Of a stretch of 64,000 nt of DNA, positions 50,976 through 60,042 are shown piece after piece. The position numbers and the translations under genes were made by a program. Source of the stretch: Phaseolus vulgaris (lineage: Eukaryota; Streptophyta; Magnoliopsida; Fabales; Fabaceae); assembly GCF_000499845.2 (NCBI RefSeq), contig NC_023754.2, positions 20,090,111 through 20,154,110 on the forward strand. Reading direction: 5' to 3'. Within the stretch, counting starts at the first letter, position 1, and every line of letters starts with the position of its first letter. Under the pieces are notes generated by a model. It did no database searches and was not told where the DNA came from. It worked only from the letters and a program-made list of their open reading frames with translations.

Positions 50976-51261
50976 TCGTTCGATCCAACCCTTTGATCAT
51001 TTGATTGCTCCGATCCAGAGAGAGTCCGATCCCACCTCCGATGCAACTCGTTTTTGTTTAAAAAGATCGTAAAAGCACAAGATCAGCGAGTTAACACACG
51101 ATCTTGACAACATTGTCAACAACATCTTTTCCTATTCTTATCGATCTTTACCGACTCAAACATCAACATACCCTCTATATATACCCATCCATTTTCCACA
51201 AATTTTGTCTTGCTAAAGCGTCAATCAACTCAAGAAATCTCATAATTAGATCAACATTAGG

Positions 51262-51431
51262 GGTGGTCATAGATTTTGGATTTTTCAAAATCCAAATTCA
51301 AATAAATGGATTGGATTTAAAATCCATATCCATTTTTACTAGATCAAATTTATTTAGATTTTTTTAAAATCCATTTAAAGTGGATTAAATCTAGATTAAA
51401 TCCACTTTGTTAATTAGATTAAATACACTTT
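51262..51431 (+). repeat. left half of an AT-rich repeat split by the copia element
   Basis: AGGGGTGGTCATAGATTTTG starts a run of GGATT/AATCC pieces in both orientations (TTTTGGATTTTTCAAAATCC, TAAATCCACTTTG). Just beyond the right LTR, 61881-61925 continues in the same style (TTACATTAAATCCATTTTG). The 5-bp duplication ACTTT at the join shows that this was one continuous segment before insertion. The start resembles the ends of hAT-type MITEs, but no matching right end is visible. Confidence 0.35.
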
Positions 51432-53263
51432 TGTTGGGTTTAATAGTGCCAAAGTTCAAGAGGGGGGGGGGGGTGAATTGACCTTTTAAAACTTTCTCGC
51501 AGAAACAGTGTTTAACACAGTTTTACAGAAAATAAATCGATTTATGTGAAAATGAACAGATTTATTTCAGCACTGTTTTTGTTTGAAACGCTTTTAATTC
51601 AGCAAGGTTAATCACAAGATTATGCAGTGAGAATTTCCAGCAGCACACACACAAATATCAGATTTGAAAAAAAAACCAGTTAAACACAAAACAGCAAGCT
51701 TCAATTTCAAGCAAGTGATTAAGGTTCAATTGATAACATGCTAATTAATTGAGTGACCTTTGCAAACAAGCTGTTCCAGTGGCTTTTAACAGACTATGAG
51801 TGTTCTTCTTGATGTCAAGCAATTTTCCAGTAATTAAGAACAATGAATCACAGAACAACAAGCTTCAACTTTAAGCAATTTGTTTAAGGTTCAATTAATA
51901 GCATTGACAGTTTCTTGAACAACCTATCACAATCAATCTGTTCCAATGGTTTTAGCAGATTATATATGTTCTTATCAGATTCAAACACCTTTTCCATAAA
52001 TCAAGAACAGTATGCACAGTGCCCAGAAAGAACAGATTTATTTTCAATTGAACAGATTTATTTCTTTGTTGTTTTATCAATTATGCAGAAACGAAATTGC
52101 AGAGAGTGAGAGAGAATGAACACAAGCAATTATACTGGTTCACTCAACCTGAGCTACATCCAGTCTTCACCAACAACAGGTGGAATTCACTAACACACAG
52201 TACAACCAAGTACAATTCCCACTGTTCTTGAAACCTACAAGAACTTAGGTACTCTTGCTGAAAAAACCTATTTCAGCATACACACACACCCACTCTTCAA
52301 GAACACCTATCAAGAAGAGTGTTCAGCCAAACTATTACAAGAAAGAGATGTGAAATGACTACACCTGATTGAGGATACACAGATCTGCCTTAAACCAGTA
52401 GGCAAGATTGCTAGAACAATAGCTGCACCTCACACCAAGCTTTTGGAACCAAACCAAGAACAAGCACTTTGTGATTTTTTGAAATCTTTGAAGAACAAAT
52501 GCTAATCCTTGAAAACCCTTAACTCTCTGCTGTCAAAACTTGTTTTTTGCAAATGTATGAACTGTTTGAATTATGTTTAACTCAGAAAACAAGTTTGCAT
52601 TTTATAGAACGCCAGCTTATAACAGAATTTTGAAAAACAGTTAAAGCTGTTATAAAATGAACAGATTGAAAATAAAATGAACTGATTTATTTTCAAAATG
52701 CAGTTAGAGAATCTGTTAAGTGAGGAGACTTAGTCAACCATTCTGGTGCTGAGATAAAACTGAAAAACGTTTAAGTATGATATGGCACCAGAGGCAAAAA
52801 AAAATCTATTCATTTACAGATGAACAGATTTATTTTTCAAAACGAAAACAGAGGAAGTTTAACTATTTGAAACTCAGTCGTTTTGAAAAGAAGAAGACTT
52901 AGTCAAAATACCTGATGCACAAAATCAAATTTTTGCAAGACTTTAGCCAAGGCATCAGTGAAGAAAAATGAATCTGTTTATTTAGAAAAGAACAGATTTA
53001 TTTTTATGCAGTAAAATGTGTTTTTGTGTAAAACATGTGAAAAACAGTTTTAGAAAACTTATGCTTGTTCTTAACACATGGCCAGTGGTTATGAGGTGAG
53101 TTACTCAGCAAAAAGCTACTCTTAGACAACCTCTAAGCACTAACTAAGACATACTTAAAGCAAAGCAAAAAAACACATGAGATGTACATTTAAGACTTCA
53201 TCAAACACTACATATAGGTCTTCATCAAACACAATCTTGAAGGGGCAGCAACCATCTTCAACA
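51432..53263 (-). repeat. 3' LTR of the copia element (1832 bp)
   Basis: TG...CA ends. This is the downstream LTR in element orientation because the polypurine tract abuts it at 53264. A run of 12 G lies near its left edge (about 51462-51473). AACAGATTTATTT-type motifs recur throughout. Confidence 0.95.
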
Positions 53264-53277
53264 ATCTCCCCCTGTTT
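53264..53277 (-). other. polypurine tract of the copia element
   Basis: On the minus strand AAACAGGGGGAGAT immediately precedes the 3' LTR. It is the expected primer site for plus-strand synthesis in reverse transcription and fixes the element's orientation. Confidence 0.85.
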
Positions 53278-53637
53278 GATGGAGACAAATCCCCATAGCT
53301 AACCTCATAGCTTTGTTGCTTTAAGTACTTGCACCAGATTTTAAACCAGAATTGCACCTGCACTGTACCAGATTTTAAACAAGAAAAAAAACAGCAGTAT
53401 TGCATAGCATACAGAATTGGTTTAAAGGTGCAGAATTAACTCCCTGTTTCAGCTAGCTTCACCTAGCATGGTGAGCTATTTTTCTCCCCCTTTGGATTCA
53501 TCAAACAGCATATAAGCATAGGGAATGAAGGGATATAAAGCAGAAACCATAATCATAATAGTTCAGAAACAGAAAACCAAATTGTTCAACATTACAGAAA
53601 CTTGAAAACTGATAATGAAAGCATTAAAAACAGAAAA

Positions 53638-54786
53638 CTACTGATCCTTGTAGTAAAGCTCTGCAAGCTGTGCCTGAACTCCTTCAATCTGATTATCAAG
53701 ATGTTGGAACCTTGCATGAGTAGCCTCAAAGTGTGCCCTTTGTTCTGCAGACATGACATCAAGACGGTACAGCACTTGCCTCTCAAACATAGACATTGGT
53801 TCTCCACGGTATTCTGGACTTTGATAGGCAACTATGGCATTTGCAGCAACTTCCTCATGTTCAGATTGGGCAGCAGGTGAGTCATCATCCATAGGAATAG
53901 CTTCATCCTCATCCTCGTGTTCTGCTTGAGTGTCCTTCTCCTTGAGAACCACCCACTTGTTTTCAATTTTGTGAAATCCCATTTTGGTGAGAGTTGAAGT
54001 ATCAATCTCACTTACAGCTTTGATAGGATCATTTCTCTCATTTGTAACATCAACACCAAAGTAATCAATTAATTTGGAAACAAGAATAGCATAGGGAAAT
54101 CTGTAATCAACCAACCTTTTTGACTTGAGCATGTGTTCATTGACAATGAACACCCAGTTTACCTTAATCTGGTTCATGATGCAATATAGGAGAATGAGAT
54201 CCTCTTCATGTAGGACAGCATGGTTTGTTCCTCTTGGAATCAGTTGCCAAGCTATGATGTATGCAACTAGACGTGGAGTGAGGTTCAAATGCCCTGCATG
54301 GAACCTGTTTATACTCTCTGTAGGATTCCTCACGCAACTTTTGTAATATTGCAGCTTGTTGAATTCTGAAATTCCACTGGTATTTCCTTTCCCTACTTTC
54401 AGTCCAGCATATTTTATTCCAGCCACAGAATTCCACACCTCACTTGTGATCTTCATCTTGATTCCTTTCACATAAGAGACAACATTCTTCCCATCCAATG
54501 TGAGGTTAGTATAAAACACCTTAACCAAGTCAGGATAAACATTACCCGTTAATTCCAGCATCTTTTTCAGTTTCTGGTGCTTCAACACAGCCCTTGTTTC
54601 TACCAATTTTTCAGATTTCAGCCAGTTGAAATCCAGCACCTTGGGTATGTTGATCTGCTTCCTGCTTGTTTCATGAATGTAGGCATTGATGCCTTCTTCA
54701 TTTCCAGCGAACCATCTTTCTAACACTCCTTGAGAGGTGATTTGCTTTCCCTTGCTTTTCTGTTTTTGTCTTGATGACGAAGCCAT
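53638..54786 (-). CDS. third ORF of the copia element, in env position; plant-transposon-protein-like
   Basis: An intact 382-codon ORF 408 nt downstream of pol and about 360 nt before the polypurine tract. It starts MASSSRQKQKSKGKQ, a basic and very polar leader without a signal peptide. The middle part (SEVWNSVAGIKYAGLKVGKG; LTPRLVAYIIAWQLIPRGTN; EEDLILLYCIMNQIKVNW; RFPYAILVSKLIDYFGVDVT) resembles the family annotated as putative plant transposon protein (Transposase_32), whose function is unknown. An acidic linker follows (EHEDEDEAIPMDDDSP), then a heptad-rich C-terminus likely to form a coiled coil (QRAHFEATHARFQHLDNQIE). SIRE-type elements can carry an env-like ORF here; this one shows no clear membrane span, so an envelope role is not supported. 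It keeps a full frame in a young element. Confidence 0.75.
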   Translation of the reverse strand: MASSSRQKQKSKGKQITSQGVLERWFAGNEEGINAYIHETSRKQINIPKVLDFNWLKSEKLVETRAVLKHQKLKKMLELTGNVYPDLVKVFYTNLTLDGKNVVSYVKGIKMKITSEVWNSVAGIKYAGLKVGKGNTSGISEFNKLQYYKSCVRNPTESINRFHAGHLNLTPRLVAYIIAWQLIPRGTNHAVLHEEDLILLYCIMNQIKVNWVFIVNEHMLKSKRLVDYRFPYAILVSKLIDYFGVDVTNERNDPIKAVSEIDTSTLTKMGFHKIENKWVVLKEKDTQAEHEDEDEAIPMDDDSPAAQSEHEEVAANAIVAYQSPEYRGEPMSMFERQVLYRLDVMSAEQRAHFEATHARFQHLDNQIEGVQAQLAELYYKDQ

Positions 54787-55194
54787 GTGTGAACCTGAAT
54801 TCTTTTCTTGGTTTCAAATGGTGAGAATAGAAAGAGAATGGCCAATGTGGGTAGCAAGTATTCACACAGATTTATAGCAGAATAAATGGATTGATATGGC
54901 AGTTATGAGTGGATATGCATGAAGATATTATGCTCTGAATTTGTGCAGAGAATCTTTGAAAATATGCACCAAATCTTTAGGGTCACGATGCATACACTCA
55001 AATTCTTATTGAGCACCCAAACCATCAAATCGGTTACATAACCATGACCAAAACCGTCAAAGGTACAGAGGTTAATGCCCACTAAGTCAGTCAAGCAGTC
55101 AAAGATCAGAATTTCTCTTTCCTAGTCATCAATGCATATCAGTGCAGAAAATAAACACATTTAATTGCGAATAAACAGATTTAATTTTTCACTG

Positions 55195-58100
55195 CTAGGT
55201 ACAATTGACATTTATAATACCCAATTCATTAAGCAGAAAATTAAACCTATCTTTGGCTAATGGTTTTGTGAACAAATCAGCAAGTTGTAAATCAGTACCG
55301 ATGAACTTAATATCACATGTTCCATTAGATATGTGTTCCCTTAAAAAATGATGCCTTATTTCAATGTGTTTGGTTCTTGAATGCATGACAGGATTTTTGG
55401 TTAAGTTGATTGCACTTGTATTATCACACAGCAGAGGTATATGGTTAAGTAAGATACCAAAATCATTCAATTGTTGTCTTAGCCATATAGTTTGAGCACA
55501 GCAACTCCCTGCTGCAATGTATTCTGCTTCAGCAGTGGAAAGAGCTACACAGGCCTGCTTTTTGCATTGCCATGAGATCAAGCTTGATCCAAGCAAATGA
55601 CAGGTTCCACTTGTGCTCTTCCTATCAATTTTGCAACCTGCAAAATCTGAATCAGAATAACCAGTTAAGCTTAATGAAATATTACCTGGATACCACAAGC
55701 CAACTTCTTTAGTTCCTTGCAAATACTTCAAAATCCTTTTGACAGCATTGTAGTGTGATTCTTTAGGAGCAGATTGAAACCTTGCACACATGCACACTGC
55801 AAACATTATATCTGGCCTGCTAGCAGTAAGATACAGCAGTGATCCTATGAGTCCTCTGTATTTGGTTTCATCAACAGAAATTCCAGCTTCATCATGATCC
55901 AAATGACAGCTTGTTGAGAAGGGTGTGCTGATTGGTTTACATTTGTCCATTTCAAATTTCTTCAGCAAATCCTTGCAATACTTTGCTTGACTCAAGAAAA
56001 TGCCATCCTTGAGTTGTTTGACCTGCAAGCCTAGAAAATAGTTCAACTCACCCATCATTGACATTTCAAACTCACTCTTCATGACTTTCACGAAAGCTTC
56101 ACACAATTCTCCATTGTTTGAACCAAAAATGATGTCATCCACATATACTTGGACTAGAATTGAGTCATCTCCTTTCTTCTTAATGAACAAGGTCTTATCT
56201 GATGTGCCTCTTTCATAGCCTTGAGAGGTGAGAAAATCACTTAGCCTCTCATACCATTGCCTAGGAGCTTGCTTGAGTCCATAGAGAGCCTTTTGGAGTT
56301 TGAATACATATTCTGGATGTTGATGGTCTTCAAAACCTGGTGGTTGTGAAACAAATACCTCTTCATTTATATATCCATTCAGAAAGGCACTCTTCACGTC
56401 CATTTGGAATAGCTTGAACCCTTTGATGCATGAGAAAGCAAGCAGCAGTCTAACAACTTCTAACCGAGCCACTGGTGCATATGTCTCATCATAGTCTATT
56501 CCTTCTTCTTGATTGTACCCTTTAGCTACAAGCCTAGCCTTGTTTCTGGTGATCACTCCATGCTCATCCATTTTGTTTCTAAATACCCATTTTGTTCCAA
56601 TAACATTCATCTCAGGTATTCTAGGAACAAGAGTCCAGACCTCATTACGAGCAAACTGATTCAGTTCCTCTTGCATAGCTAAAATCCAGTTGCTGTCCTT
56701 GAGAGCTTCCTTCAAATTCTTGGGTTCAACTTGAGATACAAAGGCCATTGCTTCACAGAAATTGTTCAAGGATTTTCTAGTTGACACTCCTTTCTCAATG
56801 TTCCCAATGACATTATCAAGGGTTAAGTCTCTTGGGGCTTTCCACTCTTTTGGCAAACCTGCAGCTGCAGTAGATTCTTGTATAGCATGTGTATCAGCAG
56901 TATCAAAATGAATCGATTCATTTTTATTTAAAACAGATTTAAATTCATTACTGTCAGGTTCATCAGCAGCAGTTTTAGATACACTGTGATCAGTTTCATC
57001 AAAAACAACATGCATTGATTCTTCTACTATAAGCAGCCTTTTATTGAAGACTCTATATGCATGACCATTCAAAGCATAACCAATGTGCACACCTTCATCA
57101 GATTTAGCATCAAACTTACCAAGATTTTCTTTGCCATTATTCAATACAAAACATTTACACTCAAATACTCTAAGGTGACTTACACTAGGTTTTCTGCCCT
57201 TATACAATTCATATGGGGTTTTCTTAAGAATTGGTCTTATTAAGGTCCTATTTAAGACATAACCTGCAGTATAAACAGCATCAGCCCAAAAATACTTAGG
57301 AAGCTTAGATTCATTTAACATAGTTCTAGCAAGTTCCTCTAGTGATCTATTTTTCCTTTCAACTACACCATTTTGTTGGGGAGTCCTAGGGGCTGAAAAG
57401 GTGTGAGCTATCCCATGCTTCTTACAGAACCTCTCAAACTTAGCATTTTGAAACTCTCCCCCATGATCACTTCGAATTGATTTAATGTAGCAACCATTTT
57501 CATTTTGCAGAATTTTTGCTAATTTCTTAAAGGCAGTGTAAGCATCATGTTTATGTGCAAGAAATAAAGTCCATGTAAATCTAGAGTAATCATCCACAAC
57601 AACTAAAGCATACAAATTTCCAGCCAAGCTAGCAACTCTAGATGGACCAAATAAGTCCATATGCAACACATCCAATGGATTTTTTGTAGAGACAATATCC
57701 TTTAACTTGAAAAAGGATTTGATTTGTTTACCTTTCACACAAGCATCACAAAGCTTGTTATCCTGAAATTTAATGTTAGGTAAACCAGAAACTAAATCTT
57801 TAGATTTCAATTTATTCAAGTGATTTGTGTGTATGTGAGCTAACCTCCTGTGCCACAACCAAGACTCATCACTTCTGGACAGCAAGCACTCATTTGAAGA
57901 GTTAGTTTCCATGATATTCAACAAGTAAATGTTATTCACTCTCTTACCAGTAAACAATGCCTTACTAGATGAATTACTTGAGATTGTGCAGCCACTTGAC
58001 TCAAAATTCACTTTGTATCCTTTGTCACAAAGCTGACTTATGCTGAGAAGACTATGCTTAAGTCCTTCTACATACAGCACATTCTCAATGGTTGTTGAAT

Positions 58101-58272
58101 TCCCTGTTCCAACAGTTCCTCTACCCAAAATCCTCCCTCGGTTATTATCACCATAGGTCACATGTCCTTCTGCTTTGAGCTTTAAGCTGGTGAACTTTGT
58201 AAGATCTCCAGTCATATGCTTGGAACAACCACTGTCCAAGTACCACTGGTTTTTCTTGCTTCCAATCTGCAA
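55195..58272 (-). CDS. pol polyprotein of the copia element (protease, integrase, RT, RNase H)
   Basis: An open frame of 1025 codons. Protease: WYLDSGCSKHMTGD with the catalytic DSG, about residues 9-22. Pre-integrase zinc region: LWHRRLAHIHTNHL with CDACVKGK. Integrase core: VVVDDYSRFTWTLFL, SDHGGEF and GVVERKNRSL, supplying the D, D and E. Copia RT: TKWVFRNKMDEHG, KARLVAKGYNQEEGIDYDET, LFQMDVKSAFLNG and the catalytic YVDDIIFGSN. RNase H: GYSDSDFAGC, ALSTAEAEYIA and a final DLFTKPL. All catalytic motifs look intact. The frame has no ATG before the protease: it opens after an in-frame TAA at 58288-58290 and starts at TTG. It is not in frame with gag, and gag has already stopped at 58328. A TTTTTTATTCTGTTTTGCAG stretch just before the first conserved codons looks like a 3' splice site. 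Confidence 0.9.
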   Translation of the reverse strand: MQIGSKKNQWYLDSGCSKHMTGDLTKFTSLKLKAEGHVTYGDNNRGRILGRGTVGTGNSTTIENVLYVEGLKHSLLSISQLCDKGYKVNFESSGCTISSNSSSKALFTGKRVNNIYLLNIMETNSSNECLLSRSDESWLWHRRLAHIHTNHLNKLKSKDLVSGLPNIKFQDNKLCDACVKGKQIKSFFKLKDIVSTKNPLDVLHMDLFGPSRVASLAGNLYALVVVDDYSRFTWTLFLAHKHDAYTAFKKLAKILQNENGCYIKSIRSDHGGEFQNAKFERFCKKHGIAHTFSAPRTPQQNGVVERKNRSLEELARTMLNESKLPKYFWADAVYTAGYVLNRTLIRPILKKTPYELYKGRKPSVSHLRVFECKCFVLNNGKENLGKFDAKSDEGVHIGYALNGHAYRVFNKRLLIVEESMHVVFDETDHSVSKTAADEPDSNEFKSVLNKNESIHFDTADTHAIQESTAAAGLPKEWKAPRDLTLDNVIGNIEKGVSTRKSLNNFCEAMAFVSQVEPKNLKEALKDSNWILAMQEELNQFARNEVWTLVPRIPEMNVIGTKWVFRNKMDEHGVITRNKARLVAKGYNQEEGIDYDETYAPVARLEVVRLLLAFSCIKGFKLFQMDVKSAFLNGYINEEVFVSQPPGFEDHQHPEYVFKLQKALYGLKQAPRQWYERLSDFLTSQGYERGTSDKTLFIKKKGDDSILVQVYVDDIIFGSNNGELCEAFVKVMKSEFEMSMMGELNYFLGLQVKQLKDGIFLSQAKYCKDLLKKFEMDKCKPISTPFSTSCHLDHDEAGISVDETKYRGLIGSLLYLTASRPDIMFAVCMCARFQSAPKESHYNAVKRILKYLQGTKEVGLWYPGNISLSLTGYSDSDFAGCKIDRKSTSGTCHLLGSSLISWQCKKQACVALSTAEAEYIAAGSCCAQTIWLRQQLNDFGILLNHIPLLCDNTSAINLTKNPVMHSRTKHIEIRHHFLREHISNGTCDIKFIGTDLQLADLFTKPLAKDRFNFLLNELGIINVNCT

Positions 58273-58327
58273 AACAGAATAAAAAATTTACAAATGGTAC
58301 CCTTTTCAGTATAGGGTCCAGCACAGA

Positions 58328-59938
58328 TTAACACCTTCTCTTTGGTAGCCATTTAGCTAAGTTCTTAGGCACAAGATGTCTTCTAGCAATGCAAGACCTA
58401 GATGTATGACCAGATTTCATGCAGTAAAAACAGGTTACATGAGATGCCTTTTTGTCACTGTTAAAAGCTGAAAAAACTGATTTTGCTGGAACAAAAAAAC
58501 TTGAAAGCTTTTTGACATTGGTTGTATTTCCAGGGGTATAACCAAGTCCATTCTTATTGAAAACAGCATTCTGTGATCCAAGGAGAGACTCAAGGTTTTC
58601 TCTTCCCTTGGTGAAATTGGAAAGGGTTTTCAGCAAATATTCCACTTGTTTTTCCAATCTTTTGCAGTTTTCACAGTTTTTAATAGAGGCATGCAAACAA
58701 GTCAGTTCAAGGCTTACCAAATCTGTTTTGGCCTTATGCAATTCTTCCTCAAGTGTTTTTACTTTAGGTGCAAGCACATTATTTACCTTTTGCAGCTTAT
58801 TGCATATTACAGCTAGCCTATTGGCTTCCTCATGTGTTTCCTTGAAGGCAGCAAGCAAATCATCATAGTTATCAGAATCAGCAGAAAAATTACTTACTGA
58901 TTCAGAGCTTGACTCCTCATCCTTCATCATGAAGCACAAATTATTCTCCTCATCTTCTGTTGAAGAGCTGCTAGTTGAGGATACTTCATTTTCCTCCCAT
59001 GAGATGTAGGCTCTTCTTCCTTTGTTCCTTTCAAATTTCTTGCTGGCAGATTTGTCCCTTGTTTGATTGTCTGGACAATCTGTTTTGATATGCCCTGTTT
59101 TGCCACATCCAAAGCAAGTATATTTAGAGGAATTTGGATCATTGGGTTTAGGATACCTTCTTTTCTGCTGGTTCCTATTTTTGCTTTTCTTCCTCAGGAA
59201 TTTGCTGAATCTTTTTGTAAGAAGGCTGATTGTATCATCATCTTCAGCATCTTCTTTTTCTTCCTTGATCTCATCCAATTCAGTTGCTTTCAGTGCAAGC
59301 CCTTTGGGTTTTCTCTCTGTTGTTTCCTGCTCTTTAAGTCTTTTAAGCTCTAGCTCATGCTCCATCAGCTTTCCAAACAGTGCAGCAGTTTCCAATTTTG
59401 ACAGATCACGGCTTTCAGAGATAGCTGTCACCTTTGGTTGCCAGCTTCTGTCGAGGCACTTCAATATCTTTGTGTTGAGCTCCTCTCTGTCAAATTCTTT
59501 TCCCAAGCCAGTGAGGTGATTCACAATGTGGGTGAATCTCTTCTGCACATCAGCAATGCTCTCCTCGGGTTGCATTCTGAACAACTCATATTCTTGGATG
59601 AGTGCATGTTTCCTTGACCTTTTCACATCTTCAGTACCTTCATGAGTCACTTCTAAGACTTCCCACATCTCCTTAGCTGACTTACATTGAGATATCCTGA
59701 AGAACTCATCCATTGTCAATGCAGAGGTTATGATGTTCTTGGCCACAAGATCATGTTGAGCCTTCCTCCTTTCAGTCTCATTCCATTCTGATCTTGGCTT
59801 TTCCACTTGTTCATCCTTGACAACCTGCATTGGCACATAAGGTCCATTGACCACAGCTTCCCAAATTAATGCATCAATGGATTCCATAAAAATTCTCATT
59901 CTAACTTTCCAAAATGCATAATTCATTCCATTAAACAT
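58328..59938 (-). CDS. gag polyprotein of the copia element
   Basis: 536 codons from ATG. MFNGMNYAFWKVRMRIFMES is the usual start of the copia capsid region, followed by the UBN2-type helical capsid. Two zinc knuckles of CX2CX4HX4C form are present: CFGCGKTGHIKTDC in the centre and CFYCMKSGHTSRSC near the C-terminus. A coiled-coil-prone acidic linker lies between them. Gag packages the element RNA into virus-like particles. Upstream, in the same frame, an ATG at 59992 opens nine codons ending at a TAA (59963-59965), and the codons between that stop and 59938 still read like gag N-terminus. The original start may thus lie at 59992 and be cut off by this stop. Confidence 0.9.
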   Translation of the reverse strand: MFNGMNYAFWKVRMRIFMESIDALIWEAVVNGPYVPMQVVKDEQVEKPRSEWNETERRKAQHDLVAKNIITSALTMDEFFRISQCKSAKEMWEVLEVTHEGTEDVKRSRKHALIQEYELFRMQPEESIADVQKRFTHIVNHLTGLGKEFDREELNTKILKCLDRSWQPKVTAISESRDLSKLETAALFGKLMEHELELKRLKEQETTERKPKGLALKATELDEIKEEKEDAEDDDTISLLTKRFSKFLRKKSKNRNQQKRRYPKPNDPNSSKYTCFGCGKTGHIKTDCPDNQTRDKSASKKFERNKGRRAYISWEENEVSSTSSSSTEDEENNLCFMMKDEESSSESVSNFSADSDNYDDLLAAFKETHEEANRLAVICNKLQKVNNVLAPKVKTLEEELHKAKTDLVSLELTCLHASIKNCENCKRLEKQVEYLLKTLSNFTKGRENLESLLGSQNAVFNKNGLGYTPGNTTNVKKLSSFFVPAKSVFSAFNSDKKASHVTCFYCMKSGHTSRSCIARRHLVPKNLAKWLPKRRC

Positions 59939-60023
59939 AGGTGGTCTATTAACAGCAGAACCTTAAGCAAAAAGCACATTGAACTCAGACATTATTACAA
60001 ACAAACTTGATTAAAATACAAGT

Positions 60024-60040
60024 CCTAGCTCTTGATACCA
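60024..60040 (-). other. primer-binding site of the copia element
   Basis: On the minus strand TGGTATCAAGAGCTAGG begins two bases after the 5' LTR. TGGTATCA is the start of the primer-binding site complementary to initiator-Met tRNA, standard for copia elements. Confidence 0.85.
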
Positions 60041-60042
60041 AT

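Noticed and set aside
53592..53880. Plus- and minus-strand short frames near the end of the third ORF
   Set aside because: Shadows of the 382-codon ORF in other frames.
58557..59519. Plus-strand frames of 96-150 codons
   Set aside because: Antisense shadows of the gag ORF; hydrophobic low-complexity products with no homology pattern.
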